A DNA stretch of 64,000 bases from Saccharothrix sp. (GTDB lineage: Bacteria; Actinomycetota; Actinomycetes; Mycobacteriales; Pseudonocardiaceae): positions 124,001-188,000 of the forward strand of contig NZ_JAPSLK010000006.1 of the NCBI RefSeq assembly GCF_031180885.1, in the 5' to 3' direction. Below are positions 27,226-35,662 of the stretch, piece after piece. The translations under genes and the position numbers were made by a program. The notes beneath the pieces are model-generated. The model saw only the letters and a program-made list of their open reading frames with translations, ran no database searches and was not told the origin of the DNA. Numbering within the stretch: position 1 is the stretch's first letter; every line of letters begins with the position of its first letter.

Positions 27226-27291
27226 GATACTCGAGGCGGTCGAAACGTGTCGCGGGCCGCAAAAGCCGGCGTCGTCGTGGAGGGGTGACTT

Positions 27292-27744
27292 ATGGAGCCG
27301 ATCGAGCCGGACCAGTGGCTCGCGCAGTACGGGCAGAAGATCGAGCAGGCCAAGCGGCAGGCCGAGCAGGCCAAGACCCAGCTCGGTGACGTCGGCGGCA
27401 GCGCGACCTCCCCGGACGGCCTGGTCACGGTCAGCGTCAACGCGTCCGGCGCGCTGACGAACCTGATCCTGCGACCCGGCCTGCGCGGCGAGGACCCGGA
27501 GCGCATCTCCGGCGCGATCATGACCGCCGTGGCGCAGGCGCAGCGCAACGCCGCCGGCCAGGTCGTCCAGATCATGACCGAGTTCGTCGGCGACAGCCCG
27601 GCGCTGGACTTCGTCAAGGCCAACATGCCGAACGGCTATTCGGGTGACGGCACGGACGAAGCGGAACCGGAGTCGGAGCTGGAGCGTCGAGACACCAGGC
27701 CCGATGACGAGTACTTCACCAACCCACCCGACGTGATGGCCTGA
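27292..27744 (+). CDS. YbaB/EbfC-family protein heading a T7SS-type operon
   Basis: A 150-residue protein with the YbaB/EbfC fold: a long N-terminal helix (GQKIEQAKRQAEQAKTQLGD), then GGSATSPDGLVTVSVNASGA and LTNLILRPGLRGEDPERISG, and a C-terminal helix with AQAQRNAAGQVVQIMTEF. Classical YbaB binds DNA, but many actinobacterial paralogues lie next to WXG100-type genes and have an acidic tail as here (DEAEPESELERRD). ATG 27292 has GGAGGGG about seven bases upstream. It is first of three tightly spaced genes and may act as a chaperone or partner of the downstream secreted proteins (inference). Confidence 0.82.
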   Translation: MEPIEPDQWLAQYGQKIEQAKRQAEQAKTQLGDVGGSATSPDGLVTVSVNASGALTNLILRPGLRGEDPERISGAIMTAVAQAQRNAAGQVVQIMTEFVGDSPALDFVKANMPNGYSGDGTDEAEPESELERRDTRPDDEYFTNPPDVMA

Positions 27745-27762
27745 GCCAGGGGGTAGAGGACC

Positions 27763-28071
27763 ATGTTCGTGTCGTTCCAGGTGAGCCCGGAGGACATCCG
27801 GGCCCACGCCGGCACGGTCGACCAGCTCGCGCAGCGGATGCTTTCGGCCACGAAGACCGCCGACCCGTCGCTGTCGACCGACGCCTTCGGCATCTTCGGT
27901 TCGTTCCTGGCCTCCTTCCTGCTCCAGTCGGCGGGCCAGTCGCAGGACATCTTCGGCCAGGCCACCGAGACCATCGTCGACATGTGCCAGGGCCTGCGCG
28001 AGGTCGCCGACCTCTACGAGAACGTCGACCTCGACAACGCCTTCGGGTTCAACGGAAGGGCACGCGGATGA
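27763..28071 (+). CDS. EspC-like type VII secretion target
   Basis: A 102-residue helical protein of the ESX-associated EspC/DUF2580 kind. It starts MFVSFQVSPEDIRAHAGTVD, has a hydrophobic centre GIFGSFLASFLLQSAGQ, and ends in a helix bearing DLYENVDLDNAF. The YENVD element fits the YxxxD/E export signal of type VII substrates. It lacks a signal peptide, as expected. Its stop overlaps the start of the long WXG-type gene (ATGA), consistent with secretion as a heterodimer. No ESX core genes (eccB, eccD, mycP) are in the window, so the machinery must be elsewhere. Confidence 0.8.
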   Translation: MFVSFQVSPEDIRAHAGTVDQLAQRMLSATKTADPSLSTDAFGIFGSFLASFLLQSAGQSQDIFGQATETIVDMCQGLREVADLYENVDLDNAFGFNGRARG

Positions 28072-29699
28072 GCCAGCAGGCAACGACCACGCAGGGCCGC
28101 GACCCGTCCCACCTGATCGGCGACGTGCAGGGCACCGTCGCGGCGGTCGAGCGGGGCGACTGGGTGCAGGCGGGCCTGGGCATGGCCAACACCGCCATGA
28201 GCATCGTCGGCATGGCCGCCAACCCGCTGTCGGGCTTCCTGTCCGCGGGCTTCAGCTGGGCCATCCAGCACGTGGACTTCCTGCGCGAGCCGTTCGACGC
28301 GCTGCTGGGCAACCCGCAGGCGATCCAGAAGATGTCGTCCGACTGGGCGTCCGCGGCCAAGCAGATCGAGGGCATCGTCGCCGACTACCGGCGTGCCGCC
28401 GTCGAGGAGACCCGCGGCTGGCGCGGCCGGTCGGCCGACGGCTACCGCGCGGCGGCCAAGAAGCACGCCTCGGGCCTGGAGACGCTGAGCAAGGCCGCGC
28501 ACGGCATCTCCAACGCCGCCAAGGGCGCGGGCGAGCTGGTGGCGCAGGTCCGCAAGACCATCATGGACCTGATCAGCAAGGCCGTGTCGGACATGGTCAT
28601 GAAGATCATCCAGTGGCTGTCGGTGTCCTGGCTGACCTTCGGCGCGTCCATCGCGGCGGCGATCGCGGACATCATCCAGATGGCGGTCAACTACGCCAAG
28701 AAGCTCGCCGACTTCCTGCAGAAGCTCGGCAACTCGCTGAAGAAGCTGATCGACCTGATCCGGCAGGTCGTGCAGATCATCAACACCGCCAAGCAGATCC
28801 TGCAGGCGATCACCGCCATGACGCACTCCAACAAGGGTGGCGGCGCGGGCGGCGGTGCGGGCTCGCGCCCGTCGCAGGGCGGGTTGGGCCTGACCGAGGG
28901 CCGGCTCAACGAGATGGACCGCAACGCCAACGACCGCTACACCTCCGGCAGCGGTGGCGGCGGCACGCACACCAGCGGCGCGGTCGGCGGCGGCGGCGGG
29001 CAGGTGAACCGCCCGCCGACGCTGGGCGGCAGCCCGACCGACGGCGGTTGGGGCTCGGGCGGTTCCGGCGGCGGTTGGGGCTCGGGCGGCGGCTACACCC
29101 CGGGCGGTACCGGCACGGTCAGCCGTCCCCCGCAGGTGGGCGGCAGCGGCGGCGCGAACGCGGGCGGCCACTGGGAACCGGGCCGCTGGGTCCCGGCGGC
29201 GTCGGGCCCGCAGGTCACCCCGCCTCCCACGACCCTGCCCGGCGGCGTCCGCGACACCACGTACGCGACCAACACGTCCACGCCTTACGTGCCTTCGTCC
29301 CGTCCGTTCGCCACGCCCGACCTGGCCACCTCGTCCGGTGGCGGCGGTGGCGGCGGTGGCGGTGGGTTCGGCGGTGGCGGCGTCCCCGGCGGCTTCGGCG
29401 GCGGTGGCGGCATGGGCGCTTCCGGTGGCGGTGGCTCGGGCCAGACGTTGCAGGCCGGCGGCTCTTCCGGTGTCCTGCCCCAGGGTTCGCCCGCGGGCGC
29501 GGCCGGCGGTGCGGTCGGCGGTGGCGCCGGCGGCAAGGGCGGTGGCATGGGCGGCGGCATGATGGGCGGCATGATGCCCCCGATGGCCGCCCAGGGCGGT
29601 CAGGGCGACGGAAAGGACCACCAGCGCAAGGTCCGCCTCGAAGGCGAGCCGCTGATCGACGAGCCGCCGAAGGCCGCGAAGCCGATCATCGGCGAGTGA
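28068..29699 (+). CDS. Long WXG-type protein with Gly-rich C-terminus
   Basis: A 543-residue protein. The N-terminal half is helical: IGDVQGTVAAVERGDWVQAG, a hydrophobic GMAANPLSGFLSAGFSWAI, and TRGWRGRSADGYRAAAKKHA, whose W-R-G is the WXG hairpin of type VII substrates. Hydrophobic and basic helices follow up to about residue 255. The second half (about 260-510) is low-complexity Gly/Ser/Pro with runs of Gly and a GGMMGGMMPP stretch. It ends in a conserved-looking RKVRLEGEPLIDEPPK. The layout resembles large actinobacterial PPE-like toxins or scaffold substrates without a recognisable toxin domain. It is coupled to the EspC-like gene and ends at a strong terminator. Confidence 0.8.
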   Translation: MSQQATTTQGRDPSHLIGDVQGTVAAVERGDWVQAGLGMANTAMSIVGMAANPLSGFLSAGFSWAIQHVDFLREPFDALLGNPQAIQKMSSDWASAAKQIEGIVADYRRAAVEETRGWRGRSADGYRAAAKKHASGLETLSKAAHGISNAAKGAGELVAQVRKTIMDLISKAVSDMVMKIIQWLSVSWLTFGASIAAAIADIIQMAVNYAKKLADFLQKLGNSLKKLIDLIRQVVQIINTAKQILQAITAMTHSNKGGGAGGGAGSRPSQGGLGLTEGRLNEMDRNANDRYTSGSGGGGTHTSGAVGGGGGQVNRPPTLGGSPTDGGWGSGGSGGGWGSGGGYTPGGTGTVSRPPQVGGSGGANAGGHWEPGRWVPAASGPQVTPPPTTLPGGVRDTTYATNTSTPYVPSSRPFATPDLATSSGGGGGGGGGGFGGGGVPGGFGGGGGMGASGGGGSGQTLQAGGSSGVLPQGSPAGAAGGAVGGGAGGKGGGMGGGMMGGMMPPMAAQGGQGDGKDHQRKVRLEGEPLIDEPPKAAKPIIGE

Positions 29700-29719
29700 C
29701 CGAGCCGGTCACCCCAAAC

Positions 29720-29755
29720 CGGAAGGGGACCTCCTGGGCGGGAGGTCCCCTTCCG
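29720..29755. terminator. Strong bidirectional terminator
   Basis: A perfect 15-bp stem, CGGAAGGGGACCTCC (29720-29734) with its complement (29741-29755), six-base loop, followed by CTTTA. It serves the WXG-type operon on the plus strand and glpD on the minus strand, whose stop is at 29758-29760. Confidence 0.92.
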
Positions 29756-29757
29756 CT

Positions 29758-31191
29758 TTACGTGAGGGCGGCCAGTTCCTCGGCAACTTGTTGTGCCACT
29801 TGTGCTTCCCGTTGCGCGCGTTCGGCGGGCACGAGTCCGACGCGGGTCCGGCGGTCCAGCACGTCGTCCACGTCCAGCGCGCCCTCGTGCCGCACCGCCC
29901 AGGCGACCTCGCCGATCTCGGCGACCTGCCGGGCCTCGGTGCCGTACCGGGCCACCAGGTCGGCCGGGCCGTCCGCCGTGCCCGCGCCGACCAGCGGCAG
30001 GGACTTCGTCCGGCAGGGGACCGCGGTCAGTCCGGTTGCCGCCACCGCGTCCGCGGCCATGCGCCGGTAGGTGGTGAGTTTGCCGCCCACCACGGTGGTG
30101 ATGCCGTCCGAGGTCAGCACGGCGTGCCGGCGGGACAGGTCCGCGCTGGGACCGCCGCCCGTGTCGAGCAGGGGCCGCAGGCCGGCGAACGACCCCAGGA
30201 CATCGGCCCTCGTGAGGGTCCGCCGCAGCACGGACGACGCCATGCCCAGCAGGAAGTCCACATCGGACTCGGGCGCGGTCGGCACGTTCGGCACCGGTCC
30301 GTCGACCGGTTCGTCGGTCAGCCCCACGTAGACCCGGCCGTCGCGCTGGGGCAGGACCAGGCCGAAGCGGTTGCGGGTCCCGGGAACCGGCACGGTCAGG
30401 GCGGTCTGCGTCATGCCCACGGTGTCGGCCGCCAGCACCAGGTGGGAGCCGCGGGACGGGCGGAGGCGGACGTCGACCAGGTTGCCCGCCCAGACCCCGG
30501 TCGCGTTGACCACCGCCCGCGCCCGGATGGTCAGCGATTCCCCGGTCGGGGTGTCGGTGACGTGGGCGGTCCGCCCGTCCAGGCGGTCCACCTTGGCGCG
30601 GGTGATGATCCGTGCGCCATGGCCTGCGGCGGTGCGGGCCAGGGCCACCACCAGACGGGCGTCGTCGACCAGTTGGCCGTCGTAGGCGAGCAGTCCGCCG
30701 CGCAGGTCGTTCGGGTTCAGGCCGGGGACCAGGGCCAACGCTTCCGCGGCCGGCACGTGGCGTGGTCGGGGCAGGACGCGGCTCGGGGTGCGGGCCAGGC
30801 GGCGCAGGACGTCGCCGGCTTGGAGGCCGGCCATGACCAACGGATCGGTGGACTTGCCGTGCAGCGGGACCAGTTGGGGGAGCGGGCGGACCAGGTGGGG
30901 TGCGGTGCGGGTCATGAGGATGCCGCGTTCCACCGCGCTCTCGTAGGCCAGGCCGACCTCGCCCTGGGCCAGGTAGCGCAGGCCGCCGTGCACCAGCTTG
31001 CTGGACCACCTCGACGTGCCGAACGCCAGGTCGTGCGCCTCGACCAGGCACACGTCCAGGCCGCGTGACGCGGCGTCCAGCGCGACGCCGGCACCGGTCA
31101 CCCCGCCGCCGACGACGAGCAGGTCCACGGTCTTCTCGGCCACCTCCGTCAGGTCGCGACGGCGGCGGGCGGCGTTGAGGGAGGTGTTCAT
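29758..31191 (-). CDS. glpD: Glycerol-3-phosphate dehydrogenase, FAD-dependent
   Basis: A 477-residue flavoprotein that oxidises glycerol 3-phosphate to dihydroxyacetone phosphate and feeds electrons to quinones. The FAD motif is LLVVGGGVTGAGVALDAASR, followed by the family marks GTSRWSSKLVHGGLRYLAQG, DGQLVDDARLVVALARTAA, VVNATGVWAGNL and VVGGKLTTYRRMAADAV. At 477 aa it is shorter than the usual 530-580; the C-terminal alpha domain is abridged. The ATG overlaps the stop of the TetR gene (ATGA). With the AGPS-like FAD oxidase across the divergent promoter, this suggests a glycerol/ether-lipid phosphate theme (inference). Confidence 0.9.
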   Translation of the reverse strand: MNTSLNAARRRRDLTEVAEKTVDLLVVGGGVTGAGVALDAASRGLDVCLVEAHDLAFGTSRWSSKLVHGGLRYLAQGEVGLAYESAVERGILMTRTAPHLVRPLPQLVPLHGKSTDPLVMAGLQAGDVLRRLARTPSRVLPRPRHVPAAEALALVPGLNPNDLRGGLLAYDGQLVDDARLVVALARTAAGHGARIITRAKVDRLDGRTAHVTDTPTGESLTIRARAVVNATGVWAGNLVDVRLRPSRGSHLVLAADTVGMTQTALTVPVPGTRNRFGLVLPQRDGRVYVGLTDEPVDGPVPNVPTAPESDVDFLLGMASSVLRRTLTRADVLGSFAGLRPLLDTGGGPSADLSRRHAVLTSDGITTVVGGKLTTYRRMAADAVAATGLTAVPCRTKSLPLVGAGTADGPADLVARYGTEARQVAEIGEVAWAVRHEGALDVDDVLDRRTRVGLVPAERAQREAQVAQQVAEELAALT

Positions 31192-31754
31192 GAGAGAGCC
31201 GCGTTCAGGAAGGCGGCCAGCTCGGCCAGGAGGGCGTCGAAGTCGAGGTCGGTGGTCGCGGGGCGGATGGACAGCACCATCGACTGCGTGGTGAGGAGCA
31301 CCAGGCGGGCCTGGGCGTGCGGGTCGCCGGGGCGGATGGAGCCGTCCGCGTGGCCGGCCTCGACCTCGCCCAGCAGGAACGCCTCGATCAACCGCTGCGT
31401 GCTGCCCAGGCGCTGCACCAGGTACGGCAGCATCAACTCGGCGTCGAGGTCCAGGACGCGGCGCATCAGCGGGTCGGCGGCCAGCAGGCGGATGCCCGCG
31501 ATGGCCCGGCCGACCAGGCGCTCCCGCGCGGTGCCGCCCGGGTCCTCGATGCGCGCGAGCAGTGCGGTGAACTCCCTGGTCATCAGGGCGCGCACCAGCG
31601 TGCGGACGTCCGGGAACCGGCGGTAGAGGGTCATCCGGCTCACGCCGGCGCGCTTGGCGATGTCCGTGAGGGTGGTGCGGCGGACACCGACCTCGACCAC
31701 GCAGTCGCGGGCCGCGTCGAGGAGTGCGTCATCACTGTGACGTTGGGACGTCAT
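31188..31754 (-). CDS. TetR-family regulator, co-translated with glpD
   Basis: A 188-residue TetR repressor: DDALLDAARDCVVEVGVRRT, then TLTDIAKRAGVSRMTLYRRF as the HTH, and a helical C-terminal domain. It overlaps glpD downstream and is divergent from an FAD-linked oxidase gene only 16 bp away. TACAGT (31762-31767) ends seven bases before ATG 31754, so the message is probably leaderless. An inverted repeat covering the promoters suggests it controls both directions. Confidence 0.88.
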   Translation of the reverse strand: MTSQRHSDDALLDAARDCVVEVGVRRTTLTDIAKRAGVSRMTLYRRFPDVRTLVRALMTREFTALLARIEDPGGTARERLVGRAIAGIRLLAADPLMRRVLDLDAELMLPYLVQRLGSTQRLIEAFLLGEVEAGHADGSIRPGDPHAQARLVLLTTQSMVLSIRPATTDLDFDALLAELAAFLNAALS

Positions 31755-31765
31755 GTGTCACACTG
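31733..31765. promoter_or_regulatory. Candidate operator between TetR and the FAD oxidase
   Basis: CACTGTGAC (31733-31741) and GTCACACTG (31757-31765) form an inverted repeat with 8 of 9 bases matching and a 15-base spacer. It spans the TetR start codon and the -10 boxes of both divergent genes (TACAGT on minus, CACACT on plus). Confidence 0.55.
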
Positions 31766-31770
31766 TAGCG

Positions 31771-33387
31771 GTGACCGAGCGCATCGACCACACCCTCCGG
31801 GGCAGGTGGACCCCCTCGGCGGCCGAGCTGCCGCCGCACGCACTCAAGCTGCTCCGGCAGCGCACGGGACTCGGCGAGGTGCGCACCCCCGCGCGCACGC
31901 CCGAGGTGCCCGAGTCGACCCTGGCGGCGGACGCCCGGGTGGCGTTGGACGCCGTGGTCGGGCCTGGTTTCGTGCGGGTCGACCGGGATTCCCGGCTGGG
32001 TCGGGCCGGTGGTCTGTCCTATCTGGACCTGTTGCGCCACCGCGGTGACGGCGACTTGGCCGTGCCCGACGCCGTGGTGCTGCCCGCGACGCCGGAGCAG
32101 GTGACCGAGGTGCTGCGGGTGTGCGGGGAGCACGACGTGGCCGTGGTGCCGTTCGGCGGGGGCACGTCCGTGGTCGGTGGCGTGGCGGCGTTGCGCGGGG
32201 ACAAGGCGTCCGTGATCGCGCTGGACCTGGTGCGGTTGGACAAGCTGGTGTCCCTGGACCCGGTGTCGCACATCGCCGTGCTCCAGGCCGGTCTGCCCGC
32301 GCCCGAGGCGGAACGCCTGCTCGCGCCGCACGGCTTCACCATCGGGCACGTGCCGCAGTCCTACGAACGGGCCACCATCGGCGGGTTCGCCGCGACCCGG
32401 TCCGCCGGGCAGGCGTCGTCGGGCTACGGCCGGTTCGAGGACATGGTCGAGGGCGTCCGGCTGGCCACGCCGGTCGGGGAGTGGCGGCTGGGCGCGGCGC
32501 CCGCGTCCGCCGCCGGGCCGGACCTCAAGCAGCTGGTGATCGGCAGCGAGGGCGCGTTCGGCGTGCTCACCGAGGTGTCCGTGCGGGTGCGCCCGCGGCC
32601 GGTGGTCGAGCGCTACGAGGGGTTCGTGGTGGACGGCTGGGAGCGCGGGGCGTCGGTCGTGCGACGGCTCGCGCAGCGCCGGGTGCTCGCCGACGTGACC
32701 CGTTTGTCCGATGTGGACGAGACGGATGTCTCGCTGTCCATGGCGGGCGGGTGGAAGACCTCGGCCCTGAAGGGCTACCTGCGGGGACGCGGGGTCGAGG
32801 AGCCCTGCCTGCTCATCCTGGGCTGGCACGGCGCGTCCGAAGCGGAGGTCAAGCGGCGTCGGCGGGAGACGTTGCGCGGTCTGCGGGCCGTGTCACTGGG
32901 CAAGTTGCTGGGTGAGGCGTGGCGGCACGGCCGGTTCAACGGCCCGCGCCAGCGCGACGCGTTGATGGAGGTCGGCGTGTGCGTCGAGACGCTGGAGACG
33001 GCGACGCACTGGTCCCGGATCTGCGAGCTGCGCACGTCGGTCCGCGAGGCGTTGCGGGACGCGCTGGGCGAGTGCATCGTGATGTGCCACATCTCGCACG
33101 CCTACGAGACCGGCGCGTCCCTGTACTTCACCGTTCTGGCCGCGCGGGACACCACGGACCCGGTGGGACAGTGGCAGGTGGCCAAGGCCGCGGCGGGCGA
33201 GGCGATCAGCGGTGTCGGCACGATCAGCCACCACCACGCGGTGGGCACCGACCACGCCCCGTACCTGGAGGCGGAGATCGGGGCGCTGGGTGTGGCGGTG
33301 CTGGCGTCCGTCAAGCGGACACTCGACCCCACGGGCGTGCTCAACCCTGGCAAGCTCATCCCGGGCGGGATAGTTTCGGGCGGGTGA
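31771..33387 (+). CDS. FAD-linked oxidase, alkyl-DHAP synthase-like
   Basis: A 538-residue member of the VAO/PCMH flavoprotein family. FAD-binding landmarks are VVPFGGGTSVVGGVAALRG and GHVPQSYERATIGGFAATRS, then QASSGYGRFEDMVEGVRLAT and LVIGSEGAFGVLTEVSVRVR. The C-terminal cap contains the HISHAYETGASLYFT and SHHHAVGTDHAPYL segments seen in alkyldihydroxyacetonephosphate synthases, which make ether-lipid precursors. Bacterial members have varied substrates, so the name is a family call. GTG 31771 is preferred to a frame-open start at 31753 because CACACT precedes it by six bases. It is coupled to the next gene. Confidence 0.85.
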   Translation: MTERIDHTLRGRWTPSAAELPPHALKLLRQRTGLGEVRTPARTPEVPESTLAADARVALDAVVGPGFVRVDRDSRLGRAGGLSYLDLLRHRGDGDLAVPDAVVLPATPEQVTEVLRVCGEHDVAVVPFGGGTSVVGGVAALRGDKASVIALDLVRLDKLVSLDPVSHIAVLQAGLPAPEAERLLAPHGFTIGHVPQSYERATIGGFAATRSAGQASSGYGRFEDMVEGVRLATPVGEWRLGAAPASAAGPDLKQLVIGSEGAFGVLTEVSVRVRPRPVVERYEGFVVDGWERGASVVRRLAQRRVLADVTRLSDVDETDVSLSMAGGWKTSALKGYLRGRGVEEPCLLILGWHGASEAEVKRRRRETLRGLRAVSLGKLLGEAWRHGRFNGPRQRDALMEVGVCVETLETATHWSRICELRTSVREALRDALGECIVMCHISHAYETGASLYFTVLAARDTTDPVGQWQVAKAAAGEAISGVGTISHHHAVGTDHAPYLEAEIGALGVAVLASVKRTLDPTGVLNPGKLIPGGIVSGG

Positions 33388-34580
33388 CCGGTGATCTGCT
33401 GATCCGCTCCGTGCGGCCGTGGCCCAACAGCCTTGACGTGCCCGCGGTCGACGTCCTGTGCTCGGGTGGGAAGCTGGCGGCGTTCGGGACGGGCCTGACC
33501 GCCCCGCCGGGCGTGCCCGAGGTGGACGGCGGGGGCGGTGTGCTGCTGCCCGCGTTCACCGACGCCCACGCCCACCTGGACTCCACCCGCCTGGGCCTCC
33601 CGTTCCGCCCGCACAGCGCCGGCACCGGCCTGGCCGAGCTGATCGAGAACGACCGCCGCAACTGGCGCACCGCCGAACGCACCGTCTCGGAACGCGCCAC
33701 CCACACCCTGGGCCGCACCATCGCCTGCGGCGCGACGATCGTGCGGAGCCACGCCCAGGTGGACGTCGACTCGGGTTTGGAGAAGCTGGAAGGCGTCCTG
33801 GCGGCTCGCGAGGCCCACGCCCACCGGGCGCACGTCGAGGTGGTGGCGTTCCCCCAATGCGGCATCCTCCGCGAAAAGGGCACCGCCGAGCTGTTGGACG
33901 CGGCCCTGCGAGCCGGTGCCGACCTGGTCGGCGGCTTGGACCCGGCCGGGTACGACCGTGATCCGGTGAAGCACTTGGACGTCGTGTTCGCGTTGGCGGA
34001 GAAGCACCAACGCGGTGTCGACGTGCACCTGCACGACGGTGGTTCGTTGGGCGCGTTCCAGGTGGAACTGATCTGCGAACGCGTTGCGGCGTTGGACATG
34101 CGCGGCAAGGTGACCATCAGCCACGCCTTCGCGCTGTCCACTGTGGACGCTGAACGCCGGCGCGAACTCGTCGACCTGATGGCCGAACACGACGTGGCCG
34201 TGACCACTGTGGCTCCTGGCGTCCGCGATCCCCTGCCGCTGCGCCAACTCCGCTGGTCGGGCGTCCGGGTGGGCCTGGGCCAGGACGGCATCCGCGACTA
34301 CTGGTCCCCGTACGGCAACGGCGACATGCTCGACCGGACCTGGCAACTGGCTTACCGCAACGGTTTCCGGCCCGACGCGCTGATCGAGATGTGCGTGGAC
34401 GTCGCCACGCGCGGCGGTGCTTCGGTGGTCGGACGCACGTTGGGACTGACGGAGGGCGCACCGGCCGACGTGGTGGTTGTGCCGGGCGACACGGTGACCG
34501 CAGCCGTCATGGACCGCGCCCCGCGCACGTTGGTGGTGCACGAGGGCCGGGTGGTCGCGGCCGGCGGCGAACTGGTCTGA
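33384..34580 (+). CDS. Amidohydrolase, cytosine-deaminase-like
   Basis: A 398-residue metallo-amidohydrolase. It has the HxH pair in LPAFTDAHAHLDSTRLGLP, the CDase-type TIVRSHAQVDVDSGL, a catalytic-site DVHLHDGGSLGAFQ, a metal His in VTISHAFALS and the Asp in VGLGQDGIRDYW. This order fits the cytosine deaminase / N-isopropylammelide amidohydrolase branch; the substrate is unknown. GTG 33384 overlaps the stop of the FAD oxidase gene (GTGA), and TAGTTT lies seven bases upstream as a possible internal leaderless promoter. Confidence 0.87.
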   Translation: MTGDLLIRSVRPWPNSLDVPAVDVLCSGGKLAAFGTGLTAPPGVPEVDGGGGVLLPAFTDAHAHLDSTRLGLPFRPHSAGTGLAELIENDRRNWRTAERTVSERATHTLGRTIACGATIVRSHAQVDVDSGLEKLEGVLAAREAHAHRAHVEVVAFPQCGILREKGTAELLDAALRAGADLVGGLDPAGYDRDPVKHLDVVFALAEKHQRGVDVHLHDGGSLGAFQVELICERVAALDMRGKVTISHAFALSTVDAERRRELVDLMAEHDVAVTTVAPGVRDPLPLRQLRWSGVRVGLGQDGIRDYWSPYGNGDMLDRTWQLAYRNGFRPDALIEMCVDVATRGGASVVGRTLGLTEGAPADVVVVPGDTVTAAVMDRAPRTLVVHEGRVVAAGGELV

Positions 34581-34608
34581 GCCCGTTCGCCGCGCGGCGC
34601 GATCGGTT

Positions 34609-35622
34609 CTAGAAGGTCACCAGGGCCTTGCCGAGGTTCTGCCCGCGCAACATGCCCAGGAACGCCTCCGGAGCCTTGGCGACCCCACCCTCGGTCACGG
34701 TCTCGTCGTACTTCAACTCACCCGAGGCCACCCAACCCCCGACCTCCTTCACGAACTGCTCGCGCAGGTGCTCGTGGTCCGCCACCATGTACCCGCGCAA
34801 CGTCAGCCGCTTCCCCACCGCCAGGAACAGGTTGCGCGGCCCCGGCTGGGGCTCGGCGTCGTTGTAGACCGAGATCGCGCCGCACAGCGCCGCCCGGCCG
34901 TTGAGGTTGAACGCGTCCAGCGCGGCTTCCAGGTGCTCGCCGCCCACGTTGTCGAAGTACACGTCGATGCCGTCCGGCGCGGCTTTCGCGAGTTGTTCGC
35001 GCACGGGAGCGTTGCGGTAGTTGAAGGCCGCGTCGAAGCCCAGTTCCTCGACCAGGTAGTCGACCTTGGCGTCGGTGCCGGCGCTGCCGATGACCCGGCT
35101 CGCGCCCTTGAGGCGGGCGATCTGCCCAGCCACCTGGCCGACCGCTCCGGCCGCACCGGACACGAAGACGGCGTCGCCTTCCTTGAAATCGGCCACGTCG
35201 ACCAGGCCCGCGTACGCGGTCATGCCGGGCATGCCCAGGACGCCGAGGTACGCGCCCAGCGGGGCCTTCGCCGGGTCGACCTTCTTGACGTGGGCGGCGT
35301 CCAGCAGGGCGTACTCGCGCCAGCCGAGGCCGTGCAGGACGGTGTCCCCGACCTCGAAGCCCTCGGCGTTCGAGACGACGACCTCGCCGACCGCGCCGCC
35401 GTCGAGGGGCCGGCCCACCTCGAAGGGGGCGACGTACGACTTGCCGGCGTTCATCCGGCCGCGCATGTACGGGTCGACGCTCATCACGGCGTTGCGGACC
35501 AGGAGTTGGCCGTCGCCGGGGGTGGGGACCTCGACCTCGGCCAAGGTGAAGTTGTCCAAGGTCGGGAAGCCAGTCGGGCGGGACGCCAGGCGGATCTCCC
35601 GCGCGGTCTTCGGCACGCTCAT
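34609..35622 (-). CDS. NADPH-dependent MDR reductase, CurA-like
   Basis: A 337-residue zinc-free medium-chain dehydrogenase/reductase. It contains VMSVDPYMRGRMNAGKSYVA, GMPGMTAYAGLVDVADFKEG, the cofactor motif VSGAAGAVGQVAGQIARLKG, VYFDNVGGEHLEAALDAFN and the C-terminal QNLGKALVTF. These match the curcumin-reductase/leukotriene B4 dehydrogenase branch that reduces enone double bonds. There are no zinc ligands. It is a single gene, tail to tail with the amidohydrolase. The physiological substrate is unknown. Confidence 0.92.
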   Translation of the reverse strand: MSVPKTAREIRLASRPTGFPTLDNFTLAEVEVPTPGDGQLLVRNAVMSVDPYMRGRMNAGKSYVAPFEVGRPLDGGAVGEVVVSNAEGFEVGDTVLHGLGWREYALLDAAHVKKVDPAKAPLGAYLGVLGMPGMTAYAGLVDVADFKEGDAVFVSGAAGAVGQVAGQIARLKGASRVIGSAGTDAKVDYLVEELGFDAAFNYRNAPVREQLAKAAPDGIDVYFDNVGGEHLEAALDAFNLNGRAALCGAISVYNDAEPQPGPRNLFLAVGKRLTLRGYMVADHEHLREQFVKEVGGWVASGELKYDETVTEGGVAKAPEAFLGMLRGQNLGKALVTF

Positions 35623-35662
35623 GACCGGTGCAACCGCGCGGCCGGTGGTCGGTGTTCCCGGG

